From Chara braunii (Eukaryota; Streptophyta; Charophyceae; Charales; Characeae), in assembly GCA_003427395.1 (NCBI GenBank), contig BFEA01000744.1, positions 283,376 to 310,755 of the forward strand: 27,380 nt of DNA, written 5' to 3'. The position numbers and the translations under genes are program-made. Positions 17,266 through 27,237 of this stretch are shown here, in pieces. Every line of letters begins with the position of its first letter. Within the stretch, counting starts at the first letter, position 1. The notes below the pieces were generated by a model. It was not told the origin of the DNA. It searched no databases and saw only the letters and a program-made list of their open reading frames with translations.

Positions 17266-17326
17266 GTCCACCATAGCCATGGCCTTCCTCCTTCCTCACT
17301 TCGTCAAGGCTGAGGCTATGGTGGAC
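17266..17326. ncRNA. Hairpin of microRNA-precursor size (candidate only)
   Basis: GTCCACCATAGCC (17266-17278) pairs perfectly with GGCTATGGTGGAC (17314-17326). After a symmetric 3x3 internal loop, GCCTT (17282-17286) pairs with AAGGC (17306-17310), leaving a 19-nt loop. The arm length is 21 nt. The stem is observed; expression and processing are unknown, and such hairpins also arise by chance or from decayed inverted repeats. Confidence 0.25.
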
Positions 17327-19059
17327 TACTAAGGGCCTTGCCCTGATGCACAAAAGACAATGCAAAGCAGCTATGGCCTCTTCCTCTCAGGCCGCCATGC
17401 CTCTGCATAAAGCTTCGTGATGCAGCTCCACCCCAACGGGGGCCTTCGAGATGCAGCGCCCACCAAGGTGACGAAGTTGCCGTCCACCACAGCCAGGTAA
17501 GTACCCCTGGCGCTCCCCTCTCTGCTTAGTCCCCTTCTTCCTCCTCCTCCTGCTCAAGCTCCTCCGCCATAACCAAGGTGGAGAGCTGGGCGCTCCTCTT
17601 CCCCACAGCGCTGCTCTACACCAGCGGTCCAGCAGCGTGATGCCAAACTAGCACGCAGCAAAATGAGGAGCAAGTCGGTCCTCCTGGAGATATAGCGGCC
17701 AGCCAGCCTCTTGGGCAGTGACTTCCTGGCCATGCAGCCTCCAAGCAACTGCCACCTTCTCCCTTTCGGAGGGAAACATCATTGCAGGCTCTGATATCGT
17801 CCGCACAGGCCTTAGACTCAGGCTAGTTGGACTGGAACCGGCCTAGACAAAGCCTACGGCTACTGGACCTCTACAAATGCCAACTGTTTGTCTTCTTCTC
17901 GGCCTCCGGTTCCGGACACATCTGCGGCTACTTTGAGCGGTACCGGCCTACCTACTACTTGAGTGCCTACGGGCCTACACCACCGCTACTCGAGTGTGCC
18001 CAAAGCTTTTCCCTTTGGCCAGTCAAGTGTTTTTCCCCGCTGCAACCCCAAAGTCAAGGCCACAGGTAAGTACCGCCCCTATGGGCCTCCCAAACAAACA
18101 AGTGCCCTGGCGGGCCACACACACACTCAGGCTGACAAGCACTCAGACCGGCACTAGCATGCACGCACACACACAGACTTGGAAAACTCAGCAACAAAAA
18201 ATAGAAATCTCGGCAAGGCATTCATTCCAGCGGCAAAACTCAGAAATCAGCTGTGTTCTCAGTCTGTGTTTTGGCAGGTCCTTACAGGTGTTATGTTGTC
18301 AGGGTCTAACATGCAAGTGTGGTTGGTAAGGTGGGTTTATTACATTCGTACCATAGTAGCTGCATGCATCTGAGCTGGTACCGGAGTAGGACCCTCCATA
18401 GTGTCCGGTAACTAAGTCTGGACTCTGGAGTCCTATCCAAAAGCAGATGGATGCCAAGATGAAGTGGCCTGCAATTCTTAGAAGACAACTTGTCGGAGGG
18501 TGTTGTTGCAGTTATGAATTTGAAGAGGGGGGCATGAGCACCTCTGGGGTCGATGTCCAGATTGTCATCGGGGAACGGGGCCATGGTGGAGCTGATATGT
18601 TATGATGTCTCCCATGTGTGATTGATCTCGTGTTCGAGTATGTTGTATGGAAATAGAAAAAATGCTGATCTATGCATGCAGTGCAATAAGCAAATCGCAA
18701 ACCGAACACATGGTTGAGGGGACTGAAAGCGGGGTTGGGGGTTCGTAAAATTGCCTCAAGGAGGGGGTGTTGGAGTCAAGGAAGTGCTCATGGGAGCTGG
18801 ATGGGTGCGGATTTACTCAAGGTGTTGTTCTTATCTAGAAGGATATACCGAGGAGAGGAGAGTGGGCATATGAACAACTTTTGGAGTTGCTGTGCATGCC
18901 ACTGACAAGAAGAGTGGAACGAGTAGGGCTGAAGGCCGTGTCTGACGACTGACCGACCCGGAGGACAAACCCTCCCAAGGACCGGTACAGACCGGCGGGC
19001 TGCTCGGTATGGTGGTAGGCCCAAAATTCGAGCTGTGGGCTGCACAACAAGCTGTCTAA
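17327..19059. other. Unrecognised stretch left of the gypsy element
   Basis: No recognisable gene. Two strong donor-like strings CAGGTAAGTACC occur at about 17491 and 18068, but the sequence before each shows no convincing exon. 17820-18060 is rich in GGCCTAC/CGGCCT words. No sequence matching the 3' side of the gypsy element was found here, so a 5' LTR is not visible. Confidence 0.4.
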
Positions 19060-20110
19060 GTCTTGAGAGGACTTGCTGATCTCGTCTTCCTGTCTGTGAC
19101 GTTAAATAATTCCTGAGGAGTTACGGGGGATCTCCGTAAATGCCTCCAGAAGATCGTACCTGAGGAGCAGGTTCTAATCGCCTTCCAGGCTCTCAAGGAC
19201 GAAGCAGCAATCTTCGCTAGATCGCTTGCCCGCGCTGCTAAGTGTGACAACGATATGGTAGCTTACTCAACAATCACCCCCCTGAACGAATTCTTAAAGC
19301 TGCGGCGCGAGAGATTTGTTGATGTTACTAGGGGGATTAGAGCCTCTGACAAGCTCTTGACTATCCACTCGCGCCAATGAAAGAGTGCCAGAGCACTCAA
19401 GGGAGTAATGGATGAATTCGTAGTAGTACCGGATCATGGGGTCATTGAGACCCAATTGGTCAACCTATTCTATCGTGCCATGCTCGAGTCACTGCGCAGG
19501 CACTTCTTCGAAAAGAGCATGGAGCCGACCATGACCTATGACGCCTTGAGTAGGGAAGTGGTAGCTTTTGAGGTGCAAGCCATGCTAGTTTCCACTTTCT
19601 GGACCTTGACAAGGGCAAAAAGTGGAAGGGCCATACCATCTTTGGCCTAGTCAAGGCCAAGGATCACCTGATCTTAACTCTAGATGAGGGTGGCATGGAA
19701 GAGGTCCCATATGACCAGATAGAATGGGGCCTGGAGGAGGATGACAGTAGCGATAGTCAGGGGAAGACTTACGCTGCTGTCGCGACTGGAGGGAGGCTGC
19801 AAGGAAGAGGAGGAGGCCAGGGCCAAGGGGGCCAGGCCTCCGGTGGTCGAGGACAGGGCGATCAGGGGGTTGGCGGCACAGGAAACCGCCAAGTGGGAGG
19901 CAGGGTGCAAGGTTCCTCGCAAAACGGCTTTCGTTTTACTCGGTCACCTCCTAGGAGGAGTGGATGGCACCCTGGCTTGCCCTAAGGCAGGCCCTGAGAA
20001 GATTCGGGCCTAGAGCAGACAGTTTGGCAGAGGAGGATAGATCAGGATCAGTATATCTATTGCGGTTACCCTGGTCATATTATTAAATACTGCCCTAAGT
20101 ACAGAGAGGC
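19060..20110 (+). pseudogene. gypsy gag (capsid and zinc knuckle), broken
   Basis: From about 19072 the frame reads LADLVFLSV, an in-frame TGA at 19111, then DLRKCLQKIVPEEQVLIAF through an in-frame TGA (19378). It continues with SARALKGVMDEFVVVPDHG and LFYRAMLESLRRHFFEKSM, typical of the retrotransposon gag capsid helix region. A frameshift follows near 19600, then a Gly/Gln/Arg-rich linker open to 19985. Near 20052 comes a CCHC knuckle whose first Cys is Tyr (Y-I-Y-C-x4-H-x4-C at 20052-20093). The linker is the basic nucleic-acid-binding part. Identification rests on order and motif; the capsid part is less certain than pol. Confidence 0.75.
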
Positions 20111-20289
20111 CCGGTTTGCTGCATAGGCAGCAAAAGGCAACTGCCAGTAGGGGTTGCAACTGCCCTTACCCCTAGACCATGTGGAGAAGAGTGCGCACAC
20201 CACATAGAAACTCCCAAACCACGTGTCTATGGCAGAGGTTGTTGGCTAGTGCCTAGATAGTTGTCAAGAGACTGCTTGTGTTAAAGTCT

Positions 20290-23200
20290 CTCTAGGCACT
20301 TCCTTCACAGGCGTGGCAAGAGAGTTGAAGGAGAGAATGCCTGCCTGGGCCAAGATGAAGAAAGATGCGAAAGGACAACTAGTTCTAATGGATGTAGAAG
20401 TTTTTAGAGGACGAGTAGGGGCCTTGATAGATAGTGGGGCCACTCGTAGTTATATTAGCAGAAAAGCGTTGCAGAAGCTGTCTGAAGGTCCAAAAGTTAG
20501 AAGACCCCATAGTTAGGATTATGTAGAGGGAGTCCAAGCGTACTTTCGCCTGGAGAAGGATGGGAAGGTAGAGAGAGTTCTCCATTCCCCGACTGTCCTC
20601 GTAGAAGATAGCCTTCCCTTCGATATGGTCATGGGAATGGACTGGGGAGAGGCAGCAGGGGCCACACTCCACTTGAGAGAGCACGAGTGTAGGCTCCCAC
20701 GTCCATTAGGCGAAGTCAAGACTACTCGCTTGTTTCATCTATCAGGAGTAGACAACACCCTGGCGCATTGCTGTCTCAGTGCTCCCGCGTTTGCGAGATT
20801 GGTGAAGAAGGAGCAACTAGAGGAACAAGTTTTTGTAGCCTATGTTAGGCCTGTCATTGAGCCTACGGAAGAGAAACCCCTTGATCCGGCTATTCCCAAG
20901 CTGCTGGAAGAGTATACAGATTTAGCTAAGCCGCCTACAGGAGTAGTGCAATGGCCAATCCAGCATCGCATTGAGATAGAGCCCAGCAGTAGGACTCCTA
21001 AGGGAGCTATCTACAGAATGTCCCCAAGGGAGTTAGAGGAGCTGCGCAAGCAGTTAGACGAGCTCCTCGAGAAGGGTTGGATTAGGCCCAGTTCATCTCC
21101 ATTTGGAGCATCTGTGCTTTTCGTCCCCAAGAAGGAGGGAGAGCTTAGAATGTGCATAGACTATAGGGGTCTCAATGCCATCACAGTGAAGAATGCAGAA
21201 CCACTACCCCATATAGATGATCTGTTAGATTGGGTTCAGGCCTGCAAATACTTTTCTGAGATAGATTTGAAGTCGAGCTATCATCAAATAGAGGTCCACC
21301 CTGATGATCAGTACAAGATGGCATTCCGAACTAGGTATGGGCATTACGAGTTTATAGTTATGCCCTTTGGACTAACCAACGCGCCAGCAACATTCCGATG
21401 TTGTATGAATGATTTGTTTAGGCGTTGGTTAGATAGATTTGTAGTCGTATACTTGGACAATATTTTAGTTTTTAGTAAGACCCTCCGGGAGCATGAGGGC
21501 CATTTGCGGCAGGTCTTGGAGAAGCTAAGGGAAACTAACTTCAAGATTAATGCGAAGAAGTGCGAGTGGGCCAAGACGCAAGTTTTGTACTTAGGCCATG
21601 TCTTAGATCGAGATGGTATAAAACATGAGGACAGTAAGATAGCAGCGATTCGGGATTGGCCGACGCCCCGCACATTAACAGAGCTGCGATCGTTCCTAGG
21701 CTTAGCCAATTACTATAGAAAGTTCGTGAGGAACTTTTCCACTATCGCTGCACCCCTTCGCAGGTTGTTGAAGAAAGAAGCAATCTGGGAATGGAATAGA
21801 GATTGTAAAACGGCCCTGAAGAAGTTAAAGCGGGCCTTGATAGAGTACCTAGTCCTCAAGGTAGCCGATCCATCATTGCCTTTTGTTGTCACCACTGACG
21901 CAAGGCAGTATGGTATAGGTGTTGTTCTACAGCAAGATGACGGCAATGGGTATAGACCCGTAGAGTTCATGTTTGCTAGGATGACTTAAGAGAAGGTCGC
22001 GACATCTACCTATGAGAGGGAACTCTACGCTTTCAGGCAAGCATTAAATCGTTGGAAGCATTACTTGCTTGGGAGGCTCTTCAAAGTCTATTCAGACCAC
22101 GAGACGTTGAGGTGGCTGAAGACAGGCCAAGATGACACCTAAGCCTACTAGGTGGGCTGCAAAGATAGACCAGTTTGACTTTGAGCTCAAGCTAGTTAAA
22201 GGAAAGTATAATGTAGTTGCGGATGCTCTGAGTAGAAGAGCTGATCACTTTGGAGCGATAGTTCACTATCTGGATATAGGACGAGACCTGCAACAGAAAG
22301 TTGAGGAAGCCTATGCGCAGGACCCTATTTATAGCGATCTCCTCAAGAGAGTTAAGGAGTCTCCAGAGTCTGAGCCAGACTACCTCACTACAGATGGTTT
22401 ACTATTGGAGAAGACTAATGTAGCTGACCGCTTGTGCGTTCCCGATAGTGAAGAGATCCGTAGTTTGATCTTAGGGGAATGTCACAACACAGAGGGACGT
22501 TTTGGTTGGCAGAAGACGTTAGCCAACCTTATACGCGCGTATATACGTGGCCAGGTATGAAGGCCGACTGCATAGAGTTTGCACGCAGTTGTAAGACCTG
22601 TCAAAAGAATAAGAGTACTATGTGAGCCCCTCTAGGTCTTCTCAGACCCTTGCCTATTCCCAACGGACCCGGAGACTCTGTGTCCATTGACTTCATGGAT
22701 GCTGGGGTCAAGAGTAGGCATGGCAAGAGCCAAGTCATTGTTATAGTTTATAGATTTCGCAAATATGCTGTTTTTGTTCCTTTGCCCGCAGAGGCACGTA
22801 CAGACTTAGTTATAGATAAGTTCTTTGATCATTGGGTCAGTGAGCATGGTCTCCCGCTGTCAATAGTTAGTGACAGAGATACCAGGTTCACCCAATCAGC
22901 TTAACTGGGATAAGATGCTTCCCAAGGTATCCAGTGCATATAACAATAGCGTGCATTTAGCGACCTGTTGCACTCCCAACGAGTTGCATAAATCCTTTAG
23001 ACCACATAGGTCATTTGAGGGACTGAACCGGGATCAAATTTAGAGGCCACCGCCCGGTACTAGGGAGTTTGCACTACAATATGAAAAAGAGATTGCTACC
23101 GTTACAGAGAACCTCAGGAAGGCCCAGCACAGGATGATAGAGCAAGCTAACAAACACCGTCGCCCATCTCAGTTCCAGGTAGGTGACTTAGTCTGGGTCA

Positions 23201-23666
23201 AGTCAAAGGAGCTTGCTCCTGAGGAAAATATCTCACAGAAGTTATTGCCTGCATACCGAGGACCGTGGCCAGTCTTAGAAGTCAAGGGTGGAGAGGATGG
23301 ACCGTCCTACACAGTCGAGATTCCAGCACACCACACCTACCCAGTTTTTCATGTGTCAAAGTTGTCGCCCTGTATCACAAGCCAACAGTTTCCATCACGA
23401 AGGTCCACGATCCCTCCGGACATGGATGGAAGATACGACATTGACGTCATCGTAGGTGAAGATGTTTTCAGAACAGGAGGTAGGGTGAAGATGTTTCCAG
23501 AACAGGAGGTAGGGGTCGTCCACAGAAACAGTATAAGGTCAGGTTCGCTTTTCAGGAACCAGAGGACGACCACTGGTTTACATGAACAGAACTTCTTGAG
23601 ACCGCTCCCGATATAGTTCGAGCCTATGAGAGAGATAAGAAAGGTAAAAGTCCAGCCTTGGACTGA
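20290..23666 (+). pseudogene. gypsy pol: protease, RT, RNase H, integrase, chromodomain-like tail; multiply disabled
   Basis: Protease: ALIDSGATRSYIS with the catalytic DSG at 20430-20438, then an in-frame TAG (20514-20516). Reverse transcriptase (about 20900-21620): SPFGASVLFVPKK, MCIDYRGLN, FSEIDLKSSYHQI and VMPFGLTNAPATF, but YLDN in place of YLDD (21450-21461). RNase H: VVTTDARQYGIG, a TAA at 21987-21989, then the in-frame ERELYA and VYSDHETL, and a frameshift near 22120 consistent with a 2-nt loss. Integrase: HHCC finger with its second His changed to Arg (ECHNTEGRFGW) and a shift near 22545; SIDFMD and SDRDTRF are present. A deletion at about 22893 removes the third catalytic residue. 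The tail YKVRF...DDHWFT...ETAPDIVRAYER resembles the C-terminal chromodomain region of chromoviruses and is shifted by a 29-bp duplication. Final stop TGA at 23664-23666. Confidence 0.93.
23456..23513 (+). repeat. 29-bp tandem duplication in integrase C-terminus
   Basis: 23456-23484 and 23485-23513 are identical except TTTTC/TTTCC. The unit starts GTGAAGATG and ends GAGGTAGG. Because 29 is not a multiple of three it puts the chromodomain-like tail out of frame. Confidence 0.95.
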
Positions 23667-23692
23667 ACTATTCTCGGAGGACCTCAAATTTA

Positions 23693-23762
23693 GGCCAGCG
23701 GGAGTGAAACGGTTTTCACCTTTGCAGTGACAGATGCAGGTCCCAGGGTTCGATCCCTAGAC
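23693..23762 (+). other. tRNA-like A/B-box pair just after pol
   Basis: TTTAGGCCAGCGGGAG resembles a class II tRNA A box, and 40 nt on comes CAGGGTTCGATCCCTAG, a perfect B box with a closable T stem. No acceptor or anticodon stem could be assembled. It could be chance, a SINE remnant, or part of the element's 3' end. Confidence 0.25.
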
Positions 23763-23918
23763 CTTACTACACCCGTGTACAGTATCGAGTCGACCCCTGT
23801 GCGTTTGAAGCCGTGACCTGTGTTTTAGTAGTTGACTGTTGCTTGTCGTAGGTCTGTGTAGCTGTAGGGGTTCGATCTGTAGGTCTGTCGACACGGGGTC
23901 ATGGTTGTTTTGCAGGCC

Positions 23919-24011
23919 GTAGCTGTAGCCATTCTGAAAGGTCAAGGTCGTAGCTGCTACAATCCTGAAAGGTCAAGGTCGTAGCTGCTACAGTCCCGAA
24001 AGGCCAAGTCC
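23919..24011 (+). repeat. Three 31-bp tandem repeats in the gypsy 3' region
   Basis: Units start at 23919, 23950 and 23981 with GTAGCTG(T/C)(A/T) and continue through (C/T)CTGAAAGGTCAAGGTC, the third being most diverged. They lie in the region expected to hold 3'UTR or LTR, where short tandem repeats are common. Confidence 0.93.
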
Positions 24012-24853
24012 ACAGACTTCCGGAAGGTCCGGAAGTGGCCTTGGAGTTTTCTCTCACGTTACTCACAGCAGGCCAGAGGTAAGTGGGCAAGTGGTGAGTC
24101 CAACTTCGCTTAGTCAGCGGTACCCAGTCCCAGTCTCACTTTGTACAGTCAGCAAGTACCATGAAGGACTGTGTGCACCATGGGCCCGGTGGAAAGGGGC
24201 AGACCAGCGACTTACAGAAGTACAAATCAAGAGGCAGCGTCCAGCCATTCATTCATTCCTGCGTGAGCCATGCGGAAGCGCTGCCCAGGCGATTTGTGCG
24301 AGGTGGTCTGCAGAAGCCCAAGGTTGAAGTGGTCTGAAGGGAGATAGAGTGTCCATAGCCAGTAGAGGTTAGGCGGCCATAGCTGCTGTAGCTTAGAGAT
24401 AGAGTTCAGTGTGAGTGTGTGTTCGGTACTGAGTTCGTGTGCATGGGATATCCAGGGAGATCCAGAGTCGAGTACGTGTGAGCAGTTGGGTGAACACTGT
24501 GTCGGACAGAGGATGTGTGAGCACTCAGGTGCCATCGCCAGTTGGAAGTGAGTTTGTATCAAAAATGTGTTCTCGACTTGAATATCTTGGAGCTTTGTGT
24601 GGGTGCACAGTGCCAGCGTGGATTGACGTCTGTTTGCATGTATGTGAAGTGAAGAAGAAAGCGAGTCTGATTGTATCAGGACCTGTTTTGGAAAGAAAGT
24701 GAAATACGTGGAAAGGCGTCCAGCACGAACGGAAGGAAGAGCGACTGTGTAACTGTTGTAACTTGTAACGATACGACTTGCTGGTGGAAAAGGAACCGTA
24801 CTAATGCTCCCCAGAATGGAAATGGATCCACGTCCACAAGGACCTGTTTTCAT
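24012..24853 (+). other. Probable gypsy 3'UTR/LTR sequence, unconfirmed
   Basis: There is no recognisable coding content: a minus-strand open frame of 208 codons (24853-24227) has no domain I know. The position after pol suggests LTR, but no second copy exists in the window and TG...CA ends could not be fixed. Confidence 0.4.
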
Positions 24854-24940
24854 TAGAAGAAGAAGAAGAAGACGAAGCAGAAGAAGCAGAAGAAGCAGAA
24901 GAAGAAGAAGAAGAAGAAGAAGAAGAAGAAGAAGAAGAAA
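24854..24940. repeat. (GAA)n / GAAGCA microsatellite
   Basis: A run of GAA units interrupted by GAC and GCA variants; serine-rich open frames on the minus strand are its translation. Confidence 0.95.
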
Positions 24941-24999
24941 GGTGTCCAGCTAAGAGAGAGAGGTGGTTAACGGAGGCCCTAATTTTCAGACAACTTGTG

Positions 25000-25298
25000 A
25001 TGCCATTTATAACAAAATCCAAGGGTCATTTTAACCGAACTTGCCACCAAGTCATAGAGTAGAGACCATAGTTACTAACTGCAAAAAAAAAACGGGAAAA
25101 AAAATAAAAAACCTATAAAACAGCAAGGCAAAAGTGCACTTTCATGCAAATTTCGCCAACATTCAGTTTCAGAAATCTCGAGAAATTTCAGAAATCTTAG
25201 CAGAGGGAATTCCAATGCTCCAAATGAGACCAAATTTGGTACACAACCTTGAATCAAAACCAAAACAGGCAGAAAAAAAAAAGATAAAAAAGACATAA
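25000..25298 (-). repeat. Dispersed T-rich repeat, copy 2
   Basis: Reverse-complement relative of 15121-15412; see that entry for shared words. The shared peptide core on the minus strand is HESALLPCCF. It begins or ends at TTATAAATGG-like sequence in both copies. No target duplication was seen. Confidence 0.75.
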
Positions 25299-25593
25299 AA
25301 TTTGACCCTTTGAGGGGGAATGCAAAATTGAAAATTCTTTGACCAGCAGGTGCCCATCTAGGGAATGAAGGGATGTGGACTGTAGCTTGCACTCGACTCC
25401 ATCAATGCGCCGAAAGAACACACAGAAGAGAGAAGGCGACGAAAGCGGAAGCAAGGAGAGAAAAGAAAGAGAGAACAGAGGAAAAAGGCAAAATACACGG
25501 CTGCGATGTGGTTCATGTTGTGTGATGTTTTCTTCATCTGTTTTGCGAAGTGTGCTTCACTTTAAAGATATGTGACAACAATGTATACACTCA
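25299..25593. other. Unrecognised stretch
   Basis: No gene recognised; purine-rich near 25420-25490. Confidence 0.35.
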
Positions 25594-25672
25594 GGCTATA
25601 CTCACTCTAGGACTTTTTCAACTTCTCTGTAAATGTAATTGCGGTCAGGTTCATCCACGACTGGCTGTAAAA
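25594..25672 (+). mobile_element. MITE copy 3 (3'-truncated or diverged)
   Basis: GGCTATACTCACTCTAGGACTTTTTCAACT aligns with the left end of copy 1 (3556) when read in parts: the TIR, then AGGACTTTTTC, then GTAATTG-GGT-AGGTT and CTGG-CGTAAA-like steps. Similarity stops at about 25672, so the right TIR is missing. Confidence 0.6.
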
Positions 25673-26136
25673 GTGTCCACATACGACGATGGAAGTCCTA
25701 TTGTCAATATATGGGGAGGACGGATGCTCTGATCCACGTCTAAAAATAGCCTATCAAGAAATCAGCTAAGGAGGAGTAGGATCAGCCTGCCCTATCTATT
25801 TTTCCGATCCGTCATATGGTCATAGAAATTGCTCAGACCAGGAATATCGTGAGGGCTGTGAACCAGTCTAGACTCCAAAGCCCTTCTATTGTTTGTTTGT
25901 TTTTTTTACTTTTTTTTCGCAATTGTAGTATTTTACTTATATGCTCGCAGTGGAGTTTGAGCTCAGGTTTGTATTTCAACAGTTCAAGGATGTATCAACT
26001 GAACTACTAGTCCAGTCGGTAAAGCTATCATATTGTCAGTGTCCAAGGCCTGAGGTGAAGTGGAAAAGTCCAAACATATGCCTGCGTAGTAACCGCCGTC
26101 GTTAGAACTCTGGATTATGTGGCTGTGTCATCTTCG
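25673..26136. other. Unrecognised stretch
   Basis: No gene, RNA or repeat signature recognised; T-rich near 25895-25920. Confidence 0.35.
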
Positions 26137-26145
26137 TACTGCAGT

Positions 26146-26365
26146 GTTTTTTTTTTTTTTTTTTTTTTTTTTTCCCTAAAGGGTTGCGGGGTGTCGGGGA
26201 CGGGGTACAGGGAGGAGGGTCGGCAGGAGGCTGTACACACCGGGTTCTGCCTACCTGACGGCGCAGTGGACGCACCCACACACACACAGATTACTCAAGG
26301 CAGGTCACAAACCTCGATCACACACCTGGGAGCGTCACCCTCGACCGGAGCTGCCAGCACCTCCT
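26146..26365 (-). mobile_element. SINE-like element, left copy, with poly(A) tail
   Basis: Read on the minus strand it starts AAGGAGGTGCTGGCAGCTCC and passes a degenerate A-box-like and then a B-box-like word (GTGATCGAGGTT). It continues with a GTGTGTGTG tract and ends in a 27-base A run (plus-strand T at 26147-26173). A 9-bp direct repeat TACTGCAGT lies at 26137-26145 and 26366-26374, a good candidate target duplication. The opposite-facing relative at 26508 shares most of the body. Confidence 0.65.
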
Positions 26366-26515
26366 TACTGCAGTTCTATATATTACCGTAAAATGTCGGT
26401 TACTCTTTTTTTTCTTTTTTTTTTTTCTTTTTTTTGATTTATTACCGTAAAATGTCTGTTACTCTTGTAAGGAGAAACGGCATTTTACCATAATATAGAA
26501 CTGCAGTAAGGAGGT
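26359..26515. repeat. Centre of the head-to-head inverted pair
   Basis: ACCTCCTTACTGCAGTTCTATAT near 26359 is mirrored by ATATAGAACTGCAGTAAGGAGGT ending at 26515. ATTACCGTAAAATGTC(G/T)GTTACTC occurs twice as direct repeats (about 26385 and 26440), separated by a T-rich tract (26406-26436). The mirrored part therefore extends beyond the SINE heads into their 5' flanks. Confidence 0.85.
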
Positions 26516-26683
26516 CCTGGTAGCTCTGGTACAGGGTTACGCTCCCGGGTTTGTGTTCGAGGTTGTGGGACCTGGCCTGAGTAATCTCTGTGTGTGTGGG
26601 TGCATCCACTGCGCCAGCAGGTAGGCTGAACCTGGTGAAGCAAAAGCTGCTCGAAAATGAATGAATTAATGAATGAATGAATG
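26508..26683 (+). mobile_element. SINE-like element, right copy, with (AATG)n tail
   Basis: Plus-strand head AAGGAGGTCCTGG followed by TAGCTCTGGTACAGGGTT (A-box-like, 26521-26538) and TGTTCGAGGTT (B-box-like, 26554-26564). The body carries GTGTGTGTGGGTGCATCCACTG, like the left copy, and ends near an AATG-repeat tail at 26654-26683. The two bodies are highly similar over about 130 bp in opposite orientation. Confidence 0.6.
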
Positions 26684-27166
26684 GTTGGAAGCTTATGTCA
26701 AAGTTGAAGCCGCGAATGAGAAACGAGTTAAAGTTGTTAAACAGGTGCTAACAGATAACTGCTTTCTCTGATTTTCATGCTGTGCTTTCTGTGTCGCGAT
26801 TGGCTGTGCGTGGTGGAAATTTTGCGATATTTCTGCTGGCAATGTGACCATGGCATGTGTGGATCACTGTTTGCAGTATTTTGTTTTCACAAAATGGCGA
26901 TCAATCATGGCGTTCTTTATGAGCTGCTTGATCTTTGCCTTAAGGGGTTTCAAACGCACATCACGGGACGAGGTGAAGTTCGCTGTGTCTTCGGGGTCCA
27001 GGGCGAAGTCCGGAGCAGATGGACCTGGTGCAACAGAAAGCGAGGTGATGAGAAAATGGGGCAGCAACTAGGAGGTAGGCATTGAGGTTAAGGTACGGGT
27101 ATGGGGATTCGGGGCAGAAGGGAGAAAAGCAGACAGGGAGGGAGGCACAGAGGCAGCTAGGCTCAG

Positions 27167-27170
<4 letters not shown>
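26684..27170. other. Unrecognised stretch with overlapping open frames
   Basis: Three frames of 67-102 codons overlap at 26777-27085 on both strands. None has a recognisable domain and no splice context singles one out, so no gene is called. Confidence 0.35.

Positions 27171-27236
<66 letters not shown>
27171..27236. repeat. (GA)n microsatellite
   Basis: Uninterrupted GA units to 27225, then a GG interruption and a few more units. Another GA run starts at about 27367 and continues out of the window. Confidence 0.96.

Positions 27237-27237
<1 letters not shown>

Larger units (their letters stand above)
19060..24853 (+). mobile_element. Ty3/gypsy retrotransposon (chromodomain-type), degenerate, no LTR pair visible
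   Basis: Order on the plus strand: gag, zinc knuckle, protease, reverse transcriptase, RNase H, integrase, then a chromodomain-like C-terminus. This is the gypsy order (integrase last). Every domain carries a stop, shift, active-site change or deletion except the protease motif. No 5' LTR was recognised, so the left limit is where gag similarity starts. The right limit is arbitrary at the GAA tract: the sequence after pol is probably 3'UTR and LTR, but no partner was found to confirm it. Confidence 0.88.

Noticed and set aside
17491-17500. Strong CAGGTAAGTACC donor-like strings here and near 18068
   Set aside because: No exon-like coding sequence precedes either; isolated donor matches are common.
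24227-24853. 208-codon minus-strand frame
   Set aside because: It lies opposite probable gypsy 3' sequence. No domain, hydrophobic pattern or codon pattern supports it, though length alone is notable.
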